Shown here: piece after piece, positions 9,192 through 18,048 of the stretch
How positions within the stretch are numbered: position 1 is the first letter of the stretch
Layout: every line of letters begins with the position of its first letter
Assembly (NCBI GenBank): GCA_027717655.1
Contig: JALLOH010000001.1
Location: 1 to 64,000, forward strand
Direction: 5' to 3'
Source of the DNA: Acidobacteriia bacterium AH_259_A11_L15
Lineage (GTDB): Bacteria; Acidobacteriota; Terriglobia; Acidiferrales; 2-02-FULL-67-57
Length of the DNA: 64,000 nt
Made by a program: the position numbers and the translations under genes
The notes under the pieces: model-generated
What the model was told of the DNA's origin: nothing
Database searches by the model: none
What the model saw: the letters and a program-made list of their open reading frames with translations, nothing else

Positions 9192-10310
9192 ATGTCACCT
9201 CCATCCCGAAAGAGTAGCGCTTCGCTCGCCGCTCCGGCTGACCTGGAGACGCTGCGGGCCTGGTTCGACGCCGCGGTCACCCCCGCCTTTGCCGTGGACC
9301 CCTCCGGACGATTGTTGCTCGCCAACCGCGCCCTGGTTGACCTCCTGGGGATTACCCCGGACGTCCTGGTGGGCAAGTCCCTGTCAAACCTGGTGGCCGT
9401 GATGGGCGACGCCTTGCCCAATGCGGACGCCTACAGCCGGCGGGTGAGCCGCCTGGCGGAGGACAAAGAAAGCGTCTCCGACACCCTGGTCGAGTATCAC
9501 ACCGACCAGCAATTGTTCTTCAAGGAGATCAGCCAGCCGATCCGCCGCTCCGACGGCGCCCCTCTGGGCTGCCTGTTCCTGTGGGTCGCCATGACCCGGG
9601 AAAAACAGATCGACCAGAACAAGAACGAATTTATCTCCATCGCCTCGCACGAGCTCCGGACTCCCATGACCTCGATCAAGGGCTCGCTCGACCTCCTCCT
9701 GGGCGGCTTCGCCGGCGACCTCGGCGAAGAGACCCGCGAATTGCTGGTCATCGCCCAAAGCGGCTGCGAGCGCCTCATCCGCCTGATTAACGACGTGCTC
9801 GATATCTCCAAGATCGAAGCCGGCCGCATGCAGTTGCGCCTGCAGCCCATCAGCCTCTTCGATTGCGTGCAACGCAGCGCCCGCACCATCAAGAGTTATG
9901 CCGACGGCTTCCAGGTCAAGATCGTCATTGACTGCCCCGGGCCCCCGCCCGAGGTGCTCGGCGACCGGGACCGCCTCGACCAAGTAGTCACCAACCTGCT
10001 GGGCAACGCCGTCAAGTTCTCCCCCGCCGGCGGCACCGTGACCGTTTCCCTGTGCCCGGTCGCGGGCGCGATGCAATGCCGCGTGAAGGATCAGGGGCCG
10101 GGCATTCCCCCCGACCAGCGCGACCGCATCTTCGGAAAGTTCCAACAGGTGGAGGGCCAGGCAGGCAAGAAAGGCGGCACCGGCCTGGGGCTGGCCATCG
10201 CCCAGGCTCTGATCCGCCAACACCAGGGAAGGATCTGGGTGGAGAGCGAAGTCGACCGCGGCAGCGAGTTTATCTTCCAGATCCCCTCGGCCCCGTCGGG
10301 CGGAACCTAG
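9192..10310 (+). CDS. Soluble PAS-domain sensor histidine kinase
   Basis: 372 residues without a membrane segment. A PAS sensor (about 20-135) leads into a HisKA dimerisation helix with phospho-acceptor His153 in SHELRTP, then an ATPase domain with N box (GDRDRLDQVVTNLLGNAVKF), G1 (DQGPGIP) and G2 (GTGLGLA) motifs. It should sense a cytosolic cue and pass phosphate to the receiver encoded just upstream. Its stop codon overlaps that of the convergent DnaJ-domain gene by four bases. Confidence 0.92.
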   Translation: MSPPSRKSSASLAAPADLETLRAWFDAAVTPAFAVDPSGRLLLANRALVDLLGITPDVLVGKSLSNLVAVMGDALPNADAYSRRVSRLAEDKESVSDTLVEYHTDQQLFFKEISQPIRRSDGAPLGCLFLWVAMTREKQIDQNKNEFISIASHELRTPMTSIKGSLDLLLGGFAGDLGEETRELLVIAQSGCERLIRLINDVLDISKIEAGRMQLRLQPISLFDCVQRSARTIKSYADGFQVKIVIDCPGPPPEVLGDRDRLDQVVTNLLGNAVKFSPAGGTVTVSLCPVAGAMQCRVKDQGPGIPPDQRDRIFGKFQQVEGQAGKKGGTGLGLAIAQALIRQHQGRIWVESEVDRGSEFIFQIPSAPSGGT

Positions 10311-11194
10311 CGCCCCAGTAGAACCTGCACCACGCGGCGCACCTCCGGGTCGTCCAGCGGCTGGCCTACCAGGGCCACGCGCTGCCCGTCATAAAGCACC
10401 ACCGCGGCGTGCACGTTCTTCAGCGTTCCCCGCTTTTCGGCCACCAGCCCCTGCAGGTGCCCCTGCACCGGCTTGGCGTCCATCAACCGCTCGTAGCTGA
10501 CCAGCGCGAACACCATCGTGGGGCGCAGCGAAAACTTCCGCTGCTCCATCAAGCCCTCCAGCGCAGTCTGCAAGCTGCGAAAGGAAAGCAGGCTCAGGGT
10601 CTCCAGGTGCCGGTGCACCACCAGGATGGACCGCCGCCAATTCCCTCCCCTGATCGCCCATTGCCAGCCGCGGATCGAAAGGGTGTTCCAGTTGAGCGGC
10701 AGCTTTTGCAGCAGCCATTGCCGCTTCCGGGCGTACTCTTCCGCCAGCATACCTGGCGGGGGTGCGGGAGGGGCCGCTCGGGGCGGCTCGGTAGCCCTTG
10801 GCGGGGCCGACCTCGCTGTTTCCGGCGCCGGAGCAGCAGGCACCGCGGGAGGTCGCTCGGCTGCGGCGTCACCAACTGTGGTGGGGGACGCCGGTGGTTC
10901 GGCCGGCGGAGAGGCCGCTGGCGGCGGTTTGAGCTCTTGGGGGGGCTTGGGCTTGCGTTCAGGAATCAATTCCACCAGTTCGTCGTACTCGGCCCGCCGG
11001 TCGGGGTCGCTGAACACCGCAATCGCTTCGTTCAGCTCCATCATCTTGGCCGTGGCTTCTCGCTGCGCCTCCGACTGGAGGCCGGCTACCTTGTCGGGGT
11101 GATATTGGGCAGCGAGCTGCCGGTAGGCCTTCTTGATCTCCTGGAGAGGGGCGCCCCGAGGCAGGCCAAGCAGGTAGTAGTAGTCCTTAACCAT
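10307..11194 (-). CDS. DnaJ-domain protein with Pro-rich linker
   Basis: 295 residues. The J domain (1-65) has the HPD motif (YHPDKV) needed to stimulate an Hsp70. A Pro/Ala-rich, probably disordered linker (about 85-145) leads to a C-terminal domain of about 140 residues that I do not recognise; it lacks the Cys-rich and CTD peptide-binding parts of true DnaJ. It starts 9 bases after the PilB-type ATPase gene, so the two are probably co-transcribed and it may assist assembly of that machine. That link is inference from position. Confidence 0.8.
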   Translation of the reverse strand: MVKDYYYLLGLPRGAPLQEIKKAYRQLAAQYHPDKVAGLQSEAQREATAKMMELNEAIAVFSDPDRRAEYDELVELIPERKPKPPQELKPPPAASPPAEPPASPTTVGDAAAERPPAVPAAPAPETARSAPPRATEPPRAAPPAPPPGMLAEEYARKRQWLLQKLPLNWNTLSIRGWQWAIRGGNWRRSILVVHRHLETLSLLSFRSLQTALEGLMEQRKFSLRPTMVFALVSYERLMDAKPVQGHLQGLVAEKRGTLKNVHAAVVLYDGQRVALVGQPLDDPEVRRVVQVLLGR

Positions 11195-11203
11195 CCGGCC
11201 GAA

Positions 11204-13639
11204 TTAGAGTCCGTACGTACGTCGCAGCAAGCGGCTGACGCGCGCGTGTAGCTCTGGCACGGAAAAGGGCTTCCCCATGTAGTCATCCGTGCCCACCAGG
11301 AACCCGCGAGTGCGGCTCTCCTCGTCTGTGTTCCCGGTCAGCATCATGATGGGAATGAAAGCCGTCTGGATGTTGCTGCGCAGCTTCTGGCAAACTTCGA
11401 AGCCGCTCATCCCGGGCATCATGATGTCGAGCACCAGCATGTCGGGCTGCATGTTCTCTACCGCCGCCAGCCCTTCGTGGCCGTTGGTCGCGGTGTAGAT
11501 GATGGGGTTGGAGGGCAACTGCTCCAGCGACTTCACCACCAGGCGGCGGATGGCATCATCGTCGTCCACCACCAGGATGCGCGGCTGCTTCTTGGGAGCC
11601 GGGCCCCCGACGGCCGCGGGCGTCCGAACCCCTGCCTCCGATGCGGGGGCAGGCCCCCCCGCCGGAGCGGGGCCGCCGCCTGCTCCCGGCAACAAGTGAG
11701 GCACCCGCCGCTCCCGCTCGCTCACGATGGTCATCTTCGTGACTCTGGCGCTGCAGTACGGGCAGATGCGCCACTCGGGTTTCAACTCCTGTCCGCAAGC
11801 CTCGCAGACCACCTTCAGAGAAAACAGGCAGTACGGGCAGGTGGAAAAATCCAGGTTGATCAGGCTGCCGCAGTTGGGGCAGCGAATGACCTCGTCTTCC
11901 TGGAGATGGATGACCCGCAGGACTTCTTCGATGGTGGTGGTGCCCTGGCTCACCTTCTCCATCGCGTCCTGCAACAGCAGCGTGGTGCCGGCCGCCACCG
12001 CCGCCTTCCGCAAGTCCATTTCTGAAGCTTTGCGGTTGATCAGCTCCTTGACCGTGGGGGTCATTCGCATCACCTCAAAGACGCCCAAGCGCCCTGCGTA
12101 GCCCGTCTTCCCGCAGCCCTCGCACCCTCGACCCCGCATGGGGGTGAAGTCCATTTCTTCGATGTGCAGGCGTTCCAGCAGCTTCTCGGAGGGCTTGTAG
12201 GGCTCCCTGCACTGCTCGCAATTTCGCCGCAGCAGCCGCTGTGCCAGAACCAGGTTGATCGAGGTCCCAATCAGGAAAGGATCCACTCCCAGGTCAAGCA
12301 GCCGGGCGACGGTGGCCGTGGTGCTGTTGGTGTGCAGGGTGGAAAGCACCAGGTGGCCGGTCATGGCAGCGTGGAAAGCAATCTCCGCGGTCTCCAGGTC
12401 GCGAATCTCGCCCACCAGAATCACGTCCGGGTCTTGCCGCAAGATGGACCGCAAGGTGGCGGCAAAGGTGAGCCCCGCCTTGGCATTCACCTGCACCTGG
12501 TTGATCCCCGGCAACTGGTACTCGATGGGGTCTTCCACGGTGATGATGTTGATGGCCGGGTTCTTCTTCTCGTTGATGAGCGAGTAGAGTGTCGTGGTCT
12601 TGCCGCTACTGGTCGGTCCGGTCACCAGGATCATCCCCTGGGGCTGCTCGACGGCGGCCTTCAGCACCGCGTGGTCGTCCTCCTTCAGCCCCAGCCCCAA
12701 CGTCTTGGGTACGGCGCGTCCCGACCCCAACACACGCAGTACCACCTTTTCCCCAAAATGGGTGGGCAGCGTCGACACCCGCAAATCTACGCCCTGATGC
12801 TCGAGGGCCACTTTAATGCGGCCGTCTTGGGGCAAGCGACGCTCGGCGATATCGAGCTTGGAAAGAATCTTCAGGCGGGAGACCAAAGGCCCGTGCAGCC
12901 ACTTGGGCACCTGCATGAAGTCCCGCAGCAGGCCGTCCACCCGGGTGCGCACCTGGACATTGTTTAAGGTGGGCTCGATGTGGATGTCGCTGGCTCCCTG
13001 CTTGATGCCATCCTGGATAATCAGGTTGACCATCTTCACCACCGGGGGCAGCTCCGCCTGGCTCCGCGCGTCCCCCAGCGGTACTTCGGCCCCCTCGGCT
13101 TCTTCCCCGCTGACGATCTGCAACTCCTCACTCTCGCTCACGTTCTGGAGGAAGTCTTGCAGCCAGTTTTCCGGGGCGTAGAACCTCTCGATGGCGTCCA
13201 CCACTTCGGTGCGCGTGGCCACCACTGGCTTCACCGCGCAACCGGTGGCAAATTCGATATCCTGGATGGCGGCAAAGTCCGCCGGGTTCGCCATGGCCAG
13301 CACCAGGTTCGGCCGGCGCTTGGGCCCCCCGGCCATCTCGACCTCTTTCGCTGTGGTGCTTTCTTTCTTGATGGGGAGGCAGCTGAACCTGCGCGCAATC
13401 TCTTCCGAAATCGAGCGGACCGCGTCCGGCTCCACCGTAGTGGCCGCCAGCTTTACATAGGGAAGGTGCAGGTGCTCGGCAAAGGTCTCCGCCAGCTTCT
13501 CCTCGGTCACTCCCTTCTCGGAGAGCACAACTTCCCAGAGCGCCCGCTTGCTCTGCTCGGCCTGGGTCAGTGCCTCCCGGATGTCCTCCGGGGGAAGGAT
13601 GCCCGCTTTCTCAAGAATGGAGGCGAGCTGTCGGCTCAT
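11204..13639 (-). CDS. PilB/GspE-type assembly ATPase with zinc ribbons and a C-terminal receiver domain
   Basis: About 811 residues from ATG 13639 (GAGGGAG upstream). Order of parts: MshEN-type N-terminal domain (1-150); hexameric ATPase with Walker A (GPTSSGKTTT), Asp and His boxes and the split CxxC / CxxC knob of the family; two extra Cys4 zinc ribbons (CPNC...CPYC and CEAC...CPYC); a Pro/Ala linker; and a receiver domain with DDDD pocket and phosphoacceptor Asp in VLDIMMPG. PilB/GspE ATPases power type IV pilus extension or type II secretion. A fused receiver suggests direct phospho-control. No pilin, platform or PilT gene is nearby. Confidence 0.9.
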   Translation of the reverse strand: MSRQLASILEKAGILPPEDIREALTQAEQSKRALWEVVLSEKGVTEEKLAETFAEHLHLPYVKLAATTVEPDAVRSISEEIARRFSCLPIKKESTTAKEVEMAGGPKRRPNLVLAMANPADFAAIQDIEFATGCAVKPVVATRTEVVDAIERFYAPENWLQDFLQNVSESEELQIVSGEEAEGAEVPLGDARSQAELPPVVKMVNLIIQDGIKQGASDIHIEPTLNNVQVRTRVDGLLRDFMQVPKWLHGPLVSRLKILSKLDIAERRLPQDGRIKVALEHQGVDLRVSTLPTHFGEKVVLRVLGSGRAVPKTLGLGLKEDDHAVLKAAVEQPQGMILVTGPTSSGKTTTLYSLINEKKNPAINIITVEDPIEYQLPGINQVQVNAKAGLTFAATLRSILRQDPDVILVGEIRDLETAEIAFHAAMTGHLVLSTLHTNSTTATVARLLDLGVDPFLIGTSINLVLAQRLLRRNCEQCREPYKPSEKLLERLHIEEMDFTPMRGRGCEGCGKTGYAGRLGVFEVMRMTPTVKELINRKASEMDLRKAAVAAGTTLLLQDAMEKVSQGTTTIEEVLRVIHLQEDEVIRCPNCGSLINLDFSTCPYCLFSLKVVCEACGQELKPEWRICPYCSARVTKMTIVSERERRVPHLLPGAGGGPAPAGGPAPASEAGVRTPAAVGGPAPKKQPRILVVDDDDAIRRLVVKSLEQLPSNPIIYTATNGHEGLAAVENMQPDMLVLDIMMPGMSGFEVCQKLRSNIQTAFIPIMMLTGNTDEESRTRGFLVGTDDYMGKPFSVPELHARVSRLLRRTYGL

Positions 13640-13762
13640 CAGGCAGGGACTCCCTCTGGGCAACGGCGGTAGCGTTTATCGCGCATTCGGGCAGACCTGT
13701 CAACCTGCCGTTCTCCCCTTGGTCTCTTATTCTACCGGAAGGGCGCTCAGAAAAAAATAGGA

Positions 13763-14851
13763 TTACTCGTAGGCCAGGGCGGCTACCGGGTCGGCCGAGG
13801 CCGCGCGCAGGGCGGGATAGAACGACCCCAAGAGACACCCCCCCACCGCCAGCAGAATCCCTTGCACCAGCCACTGCGGGGTAATCAGGATATTCATGGT
13901 GGGGCGCAGACCCATTACGATCTCTTTGACGCCGAAGCTCGCCAGCACCCCGACCAGGCACCCGAAGGCGGCAATCAGCAGCGATTCCCGCAAGACCAGC
14001 CCGACTATGCTCGACCGCGAGGCCCCCAGCGCCTTCAGGATGCCGATCTCCCGCGTCCGCTCCAGCACGATCGTGTACATGCTGAGCAAGATCACCAGGA
14101 AGGTAATGACCAACCCCACCAAGATGACTGCATTGGTGAACGGCCGCACTGCCGGGAGATTGGTCGACACCATCAAGGAGAGGTACTCATCCATCAGGCG
14201 GATGCGATGCCGGGGCAAAAACCGCCGGAACTGCTGCCGCACCGCCCCCGGATCCCCGCTGGACTTCACCCAAAACATCGAGACCCGGTTCTCCACTCCC
14301 AGCAGCTCCTGCGCGGTTGTCAGCGGAATGAAATAGCGCGCGCCCCGCCCGTGCTCGACGATGCCCACGACCCGGAAGTTCTGGTTCAGCAACTGCACCG
14401 TGTCGCCGACCTTGAGGTCCTTGGAGGCCGCCTTGATGTCGTCAATGATCACTTCATGGGGACCCTGGAATGGCCGGCCGTGATGAAACAGGAAGCCGCG
14501 CCCCATACGATTGAAGCTCTGGTAATCAATCCCGTAGATCATGGTGAGGCTGTTGGTGTTCACCACCGCCAAGGCCGGGGAGACGGACTCCACCCCTTCC
14601 ACCCCTTCCAGGCGGGAGGTCAACCCCTCCGGCAAGACCGCGCTGGAAAAGGCCAGAAAAAGGGAGGCGTTGGGCGGCTGGACGAGCAGGTCGGCGCCGA
14701 TCCCTTCCACGCGTTCCCCCCACTCCGTCACGATCCCGTCCGTCAGCCCCATCAGGAAGAGTAGGAGAAACACCTGCAGGCTGACGGCGGTGATGCTCAG
14801 CAGAGTGCGCAAGGGACGCGCCCGCAGGTTGGCCCAGATCAATCGACCCAT
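13763..14851 (-). CDS. ABC transporter permease, FtsX/MacB type
   Basis: 362 residues with the layout of the LolE/MacB/DevC class: one N-terminal membrane helix, a large extracytoplasmic domain (about 45-235) and three C-terminal helices with the conserved GILKALGAS coupling segment. Such proteins do mechanical work on the periplasmic side (lipoprotein release, export, efflux) with a separate ATPase. No ATPase or adaptor gene adjoins it here, so the partner must be elsewhere. Ribosome-binding site GAGGAG precedes the ATG at 14851. Confidence 0.85.
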   Translation of the reverse strand: MGRLIWANLRARPLRTLLSITAVSLQVFLLLFLMGLTDGIVTEWGERVEGIGADLLVQPPNASLFLAFSSAVLPEGLTSRLEGVEGVESVSPALAVVNTNSLTMIYGIDYQSFNRMGRGFLFHHGRPFQGPHEVIIDDIKAASKDLKVGDTVQLLNQNFRVVGIVEHGRGARYFIPLTTAQELLGVENRVSMFWVKSSGDPGAVRQQFRRFLPRHRIRLMDEYLSLMVSTNLPAVRPFTNAVILVGLVITFLVILLSMYTIVLERTREIGILKALGASRSSIVGLVLRESLLIAAFGCLVGVLASFGVKEIVMGLRPTMNILITPQWLVQGILLAVGGCLLGSFYPALRAASADPVAALAYE

Positions 14852-14944
14852 GGTTTCTCCTCAACTGCGGCTCCGGGCAGCGGAGCAAACTACACACTCT
14901 AGCATTAGAACTTACCATCGTCAAAGTCGTCCGGGCCACGGAGC

Positions 14945-14974
14945 TTGACAACTCGCGCGAGGGCTGCCTACCAT
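14945..14974 (+). promoter_or_regulatory. Sigma70-type promoter for the O-antigen-ligase-like gene
   Basis: A perfect TTGACA at 14945-14950 and TACCAT at 14969-14974, 18 bases apart, end 22 bases before the TTG start codon. The same TTGACA / TACCAT pair stands before the dihydropyrimidinase gene. Confidence 0.6.
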
Positions 14975-14996
14975 CGCGCGGCTTCAAGGGACCTGC

Positions 14997-16463
14997 TTGC
15001 GCACAGCAAACTCCAATCGCTGGGACCGCCTGGCCGCGCTTTTCCTCCTGCTGTTTGCCGCCGCCTTGCCGCACTCGATTGCCATCGCTCAAACCGCGGC
15101 GGCGCTGACCGTGGTCGTCTGGCTGGCAGGCCGCTTGTTTCGCCGGGAGCGCCCGGCAGCCACTCCTCTCGACGCCCCGATCTTGCTTTTCTTGTTCCTT
15201 ACCTTCCTGGCGGCCGTTTTCTCCCTGGAACCTCGCCTCAGCCTGACGAAGCTGGACGGAGCCGGCTTGATCCTCCTCGTCGCGGTAACCGCCAATCTGG
15301 TTACGAGCCGCCGGTTGGCGGTGGCCTTGGCCTTGGTGTTGCTCACCTCGGGCGGGGTCAGCGCGGCGGTGGAGGTGAGCAAGAAAATCGCCGGCCAGGG
15401 TGTGGACGTGGTGACGATAGATGCGAAGAGCCCGCTAGGACGGCGCCTGCAGCCCCGTGACGTCCTGCTGAGCTGCGACGGCAAAAAAATAAGAAGCCCT
15501 GAGCACTTCAACCAGGTGCTGGCCGCGCACGACCTTTCCCGGCCCCTGCGCTGCCGGGGGATGCGTGGCGGCGTTACTCCTTTCGAGCTTAGAATTCCTG
15601 CCCACCGGCTCCCGGGGGAGCCGCTGCCGGAGGCCTGGAGCTACCGGGTCAAGACGGGACGCGGCATCCGAGCCCGCGGAACCTACAGCCATTTCGTCAC
15701 CTACGCTGAGGTGATGCTGCAACTGGCGGCGCTGGCTTGCGGGCTGTGGATGGCCTACCCGCGCAAAGCCAGCCTGTCCGGAGCGGGGCTGGCCCTGTTG
15801 GTGATTCTGCTGGTCGGAGCCCTGGCAGCCACGTTCACCCGCGCCTCGCTGGCGGCTCTGGTGGTGGCCCTGCTGGCGATGGCCTGGACGAAGGTGGGCC
15901 GGTGGGCGCGCCTGGCTGCTTTGCCGCTGGCGGCGCTGGCCCTGGTGGGAATCAATGCCCTGCTCATCCAGTGGCGAGGCGTAGGGTTCTACAATCCAGC
16001 CGACCCAAGCTCCCAGTACCGCTGGCTGATGTGGGAGGACGGCTGGCGCCTCATCCAGGAGTACCCCTGGCTGGGCGTGGGGCTGGACACAATCGTCGTC
16101 CGGTGGCAGGAGCTGGGACTGCGGGCCTACGAGCAGATGGGGTTGCACGGGCACTTCCACTCCAGCCCCGTCCAAATCGCAGTGGAGCGGGGCCTGCTGG
16201 GGCTGGCGGCCTGGCTCTTGCTGATGGCGCTCTACGGGCGCGTCCTGCTCCGACTGCTCGAGCGAACCCGGCACGGGCCCGACTGGTGGAGCCACGGCCT
16301 CGCGCTGGGAATCTCCGGGGCGACGGTGGCGTTTCTGACCAGCAGCCTGGTGCACTACAACTTCGGCGACTCGGAAGTGGTGATGGTGTTCTGGTTGTTG
16401 GCCGGGGTGGCCCTGGCGCTGGAGCGGATTCCCCGCGGGGTGCCGCTAGCCCAAAGCAGTTAG
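14997..16463 (+). CDS. O-antigen ligase/polymerase-family membrane protein with PDZ-like insert
   Basis: 488 residues from a TTG with AAGGGA just upstream. Membrane segments surround a soluble stretch at residues about 135-225 that reads like a PDZ core: LGRRLQPRDVLLSCDGKKI followed by a helix. The C-terminal half has the large Wzy_C-type loop with conserved Arg and the HGHFHSSP region where ligases have a catalytic His. The family joins or polymerises lipid-linked glycans at the periplasmic face. Single-gene unit; its stop overlaps that of the convergent phosphodiesterase gene. The insert is unusual for the family. Confidence 0.8.
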   Translation: MRTANSNRWDRLAALFLLLFAAALPHSIAIAQTAAALTVVVWLAGRLFRRERPAATPLDAPILLFLFLTFLAAVFSLEPRLSLTKLDGAGLILLVAVTANLVTSRRLAVALALVLLTSGGVSAAVEVSKKIAGQGVDVVTIDAKSPLGRRLQPRDVLLSCDGKKIRSPEHFNQVLAAHDLSRPLRCRGMRGGVTPFELRIPAHRLPGEPLPEAWSYRVKTGRGIRARGTYSHFVTYAEVMLQLAALACGLWMAYPRKASLSGAGLALLVILLVGALAATFTRASLAALVVALLAMAWTKVGRWARLAALPLAALALVGINALLIQWRGVGFYNPADPSSQYRWLMWEDGWRLIQEYPWLGVGLDTIVVRWQELGLRAYEQMGLHGHFHSSPVQIAVERGLLGLAAWLLLMALYGRVLLRLLERTRHGPDWWSHGLALGISGATVAFLTSSLVHYNFGDSEVVMVFWLLAGVALALERIPRGVPLAQSS

Positions 16464-17797
16464 GGCGGGGCGGCGGTGAGCTCGAACAACTCCCGCAAGG
16501 CGCGGCCTTCCATCTCGGGCATGTCCAACTCCAGCAGGTAAGCGATGGTGGGCGCCAGGTCGAGAAGCGAAACCCGCTCCAGCCGGCGGTGCTTCACCGC
16601 AGGCCCGGCCACCAGAAAGGACGCGAGCATGTCCGGCCGCTCGGGGTCGAAGCCGTGGGTGGCTTTCCCGCGATACGCCTCCACGAACTCGCCCGTGACC
16701 CGGGCGCTCAGGGCGAAGGGCGGTGCCGCCTCCAGGATGAGGAATGCGCCCAAGTCCGGACTCAGCTCCGCTGTCTCCTCCGGGCCGTAGAGGCGGCTGA
16801 GGCCGCTGGCAGGGTCTTCCGCCAGCGGCGAGAAGATCGCCAGCACTTCCCTCCTCGTCTGAGCATCGCTCGGATCTTTCAACAGGATTTCGCACGTAGC
16901 GCCGCCACAGACCGGCGCCGCCCTCCACTCGGTTACCTGGCCGCGGTCGTTCACCTCCAGCAGGCCGGCCCGGCGCAGGAGCACGCCCGGCTTGAGGACG
17001 TTCTCCACGGGAGCAAAGCCGTGGTCGGAAACCACGAACAGGGCCGTCCGTTCCCACAGCCCGGCCTCCTCCAGGGCGGCCACCAGGCGGCCCAACTGCC
17101 TATCTGCCTCCTCCACGGCCGCCAGCGCCTCGGGGCTCGCCAGACCAAAAGCGTGCTGCTGGTGGTCCACCTGGAAGATGTGCAGGAAGAGCAAGTGCGG
17201 CCGCAGCGAATGGATGATGTGAACGGCGACGTCAGTCAGGACTTCGTCTTCCGCCGGGGAGTGGAACTGGAAATCGGGGAAGCGCTGCTCCACTCCCTCC
17301 ACCAGCCCGGGCGTAGAGATGGCCTTGAGCAACTGGTGGTCGTCGCGGTCGCCACGCCAGAATTCGGGAAAGACAGCATCCACCTGAGCCCCGAGCGTGA
17401 CCGGCCAGTAGACCAGGGCCGTGCGCAGGCCCTTCTCTTCCGCCGCCTGGTAGAGGGTCTTGGCCTGGACGTCCTCGACATACCACCGCAGCCCGAAGCG
17501 CATCTGCGGGTCGGCTGCCGCGTTCAGGAAGATGCCGTGGCGCGCCGGCGACACCCCGGTCACCATACTAGTGTGCGCCGGATAGGTGACGGTAGGAAAA
17601 ACAGAGCGCATGCCCCGGGCGTAGGCGCCCTCGGCCAGCAAGCGGCGAAGGGTGGGAATCTTCAAGCCGTAGCGATCCGGCTCCAGGTAGTAGGTGGGTC
17701 GCAGGCCGTCCACCGAGACCACTACCACATGCTCGATCTCTCCCGCCGTGACCGGCAGGGCCAAAAGCAGTGAGACCAGCAAGACGCGGCGGAGCAT
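16460..17797 (-). CDS. Secreted alkaline-phosphatase-fold nucleotide pyrophosphatase/phosphodiesterase
   Basis: 445 residues from ATG 17797, which shares one base with the TAA of the previous gene (TAATG), so translation is coupled. A signal peptide is cut near residue 18. The enzyme has the NPP/autotaxin-type signature: first metal Asp in VVSVDGLRP, the nucleophile Thr in FPTVTYPAH, and later metal ligands in SDHGF and in the His of THGF. It should cleave phosphodiester or pyrophosphate bonds outside the cytosol, on nucleotides or lipid head groups. The true substrate is not evident. Confidence 0.85.
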   Translation of the reverse strand: MLRRVLLVSLLLALPVTAGEIEHVVVVSVDGLRPTYYLEPDRYGLKIPTLRRLLAEGAYARGMRSVFPTVTYPAHTSMVTGVSPARHGIFLNAAADPQMRFGLRWYVEDVQAKTLYQAAEEKGLRTALVYWPVTLGAQVDAVFPEFWRGDRDDHQLLKAISTPGLVEGVEQRFPDFQFHSPAEDEVLTDVAVHIIHSLRPHLLFLHIFQVDHQQHAFGLASPEALAAVEEADRQLGRLVAALEEAGLWERTALFVVSDHGFAPVENVLKPGVLLRRAGLLEVNDRGQVTEWRAAPVCGGATCEILLKDPSDAQTRREVLAIFSPLAEDPASGLSRLYGPEETAELSPDLGAFLILEAAPPFALSARVTGEFVEAYRGKATHGFDPERPDMLASFLVAGPAVKHRRLERVSLLDLAPTIAYLLELDMPEMEGRALRELFELTAAPP

Positions 17798-18048
17798 TAC
17801 TGGGAAGCAGTGGCCGGAGCCCGCCGAAAAGACTCCAACGTCCAGGCGTCGGCGGGGGCGTGTGGGTGGTGGCGAAGGATGTAGAGATGGCCGTCCTGGG
17901 CGCGCACGCGGAAGTAGGTGTCCTCCGGGCCGTACCACTGCTCAAGGACTTCCTCTACCTCAAATTTCCTTTTCCCCAGGTAAAAGCGGACCGGCCGCTG
18001 GTCGCTCTTGTACCCCGCATAGCACTCGACGCGAATCCGCATTCTCAA
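17797..18048 (-). CDS. Small conserved protein, DUF6504-like
   Basis: 83 residues, basic N-terminus, then a small beta-rich domain with VRFYLGKRKFEVEEV, WYGPEDTYFRV and YILRHH. I recall similar short proteins (DUF6504) in many GC-rich bacteria; their role is unknown. It lies immediately after the 285-residue unknown gene (stop to start under 10 bases) and its stop overlaps the start of the phosphodiesterase gene, forming a three-gene operon. Confidence 0.75.
   Translation of the reverse strand: MRMRIRVECYAGYKSDQRPVRFYLGKRKFEVEEVLEQWYGPEDTYFRVRAQDGHLYILRHHPHAPADAWTLESFRRAPATASQ

Noticed and set aside
15737..17773. 678-codon open frame on the plus strand
   Set aside because: It covers the second half of the ligase gene in another frame and the phosphodiesterase antisense. 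Composition is Arg/Gly/Pro-rich without domain motifs.
16460..17938. Longer start for the phosphodiesterase at 17938
   Set aside because: The extra 47 residues lie over the small DUF6504-like gene and would bury the signal peptide; the ATG at 17797 is coupled to that gene's stop.
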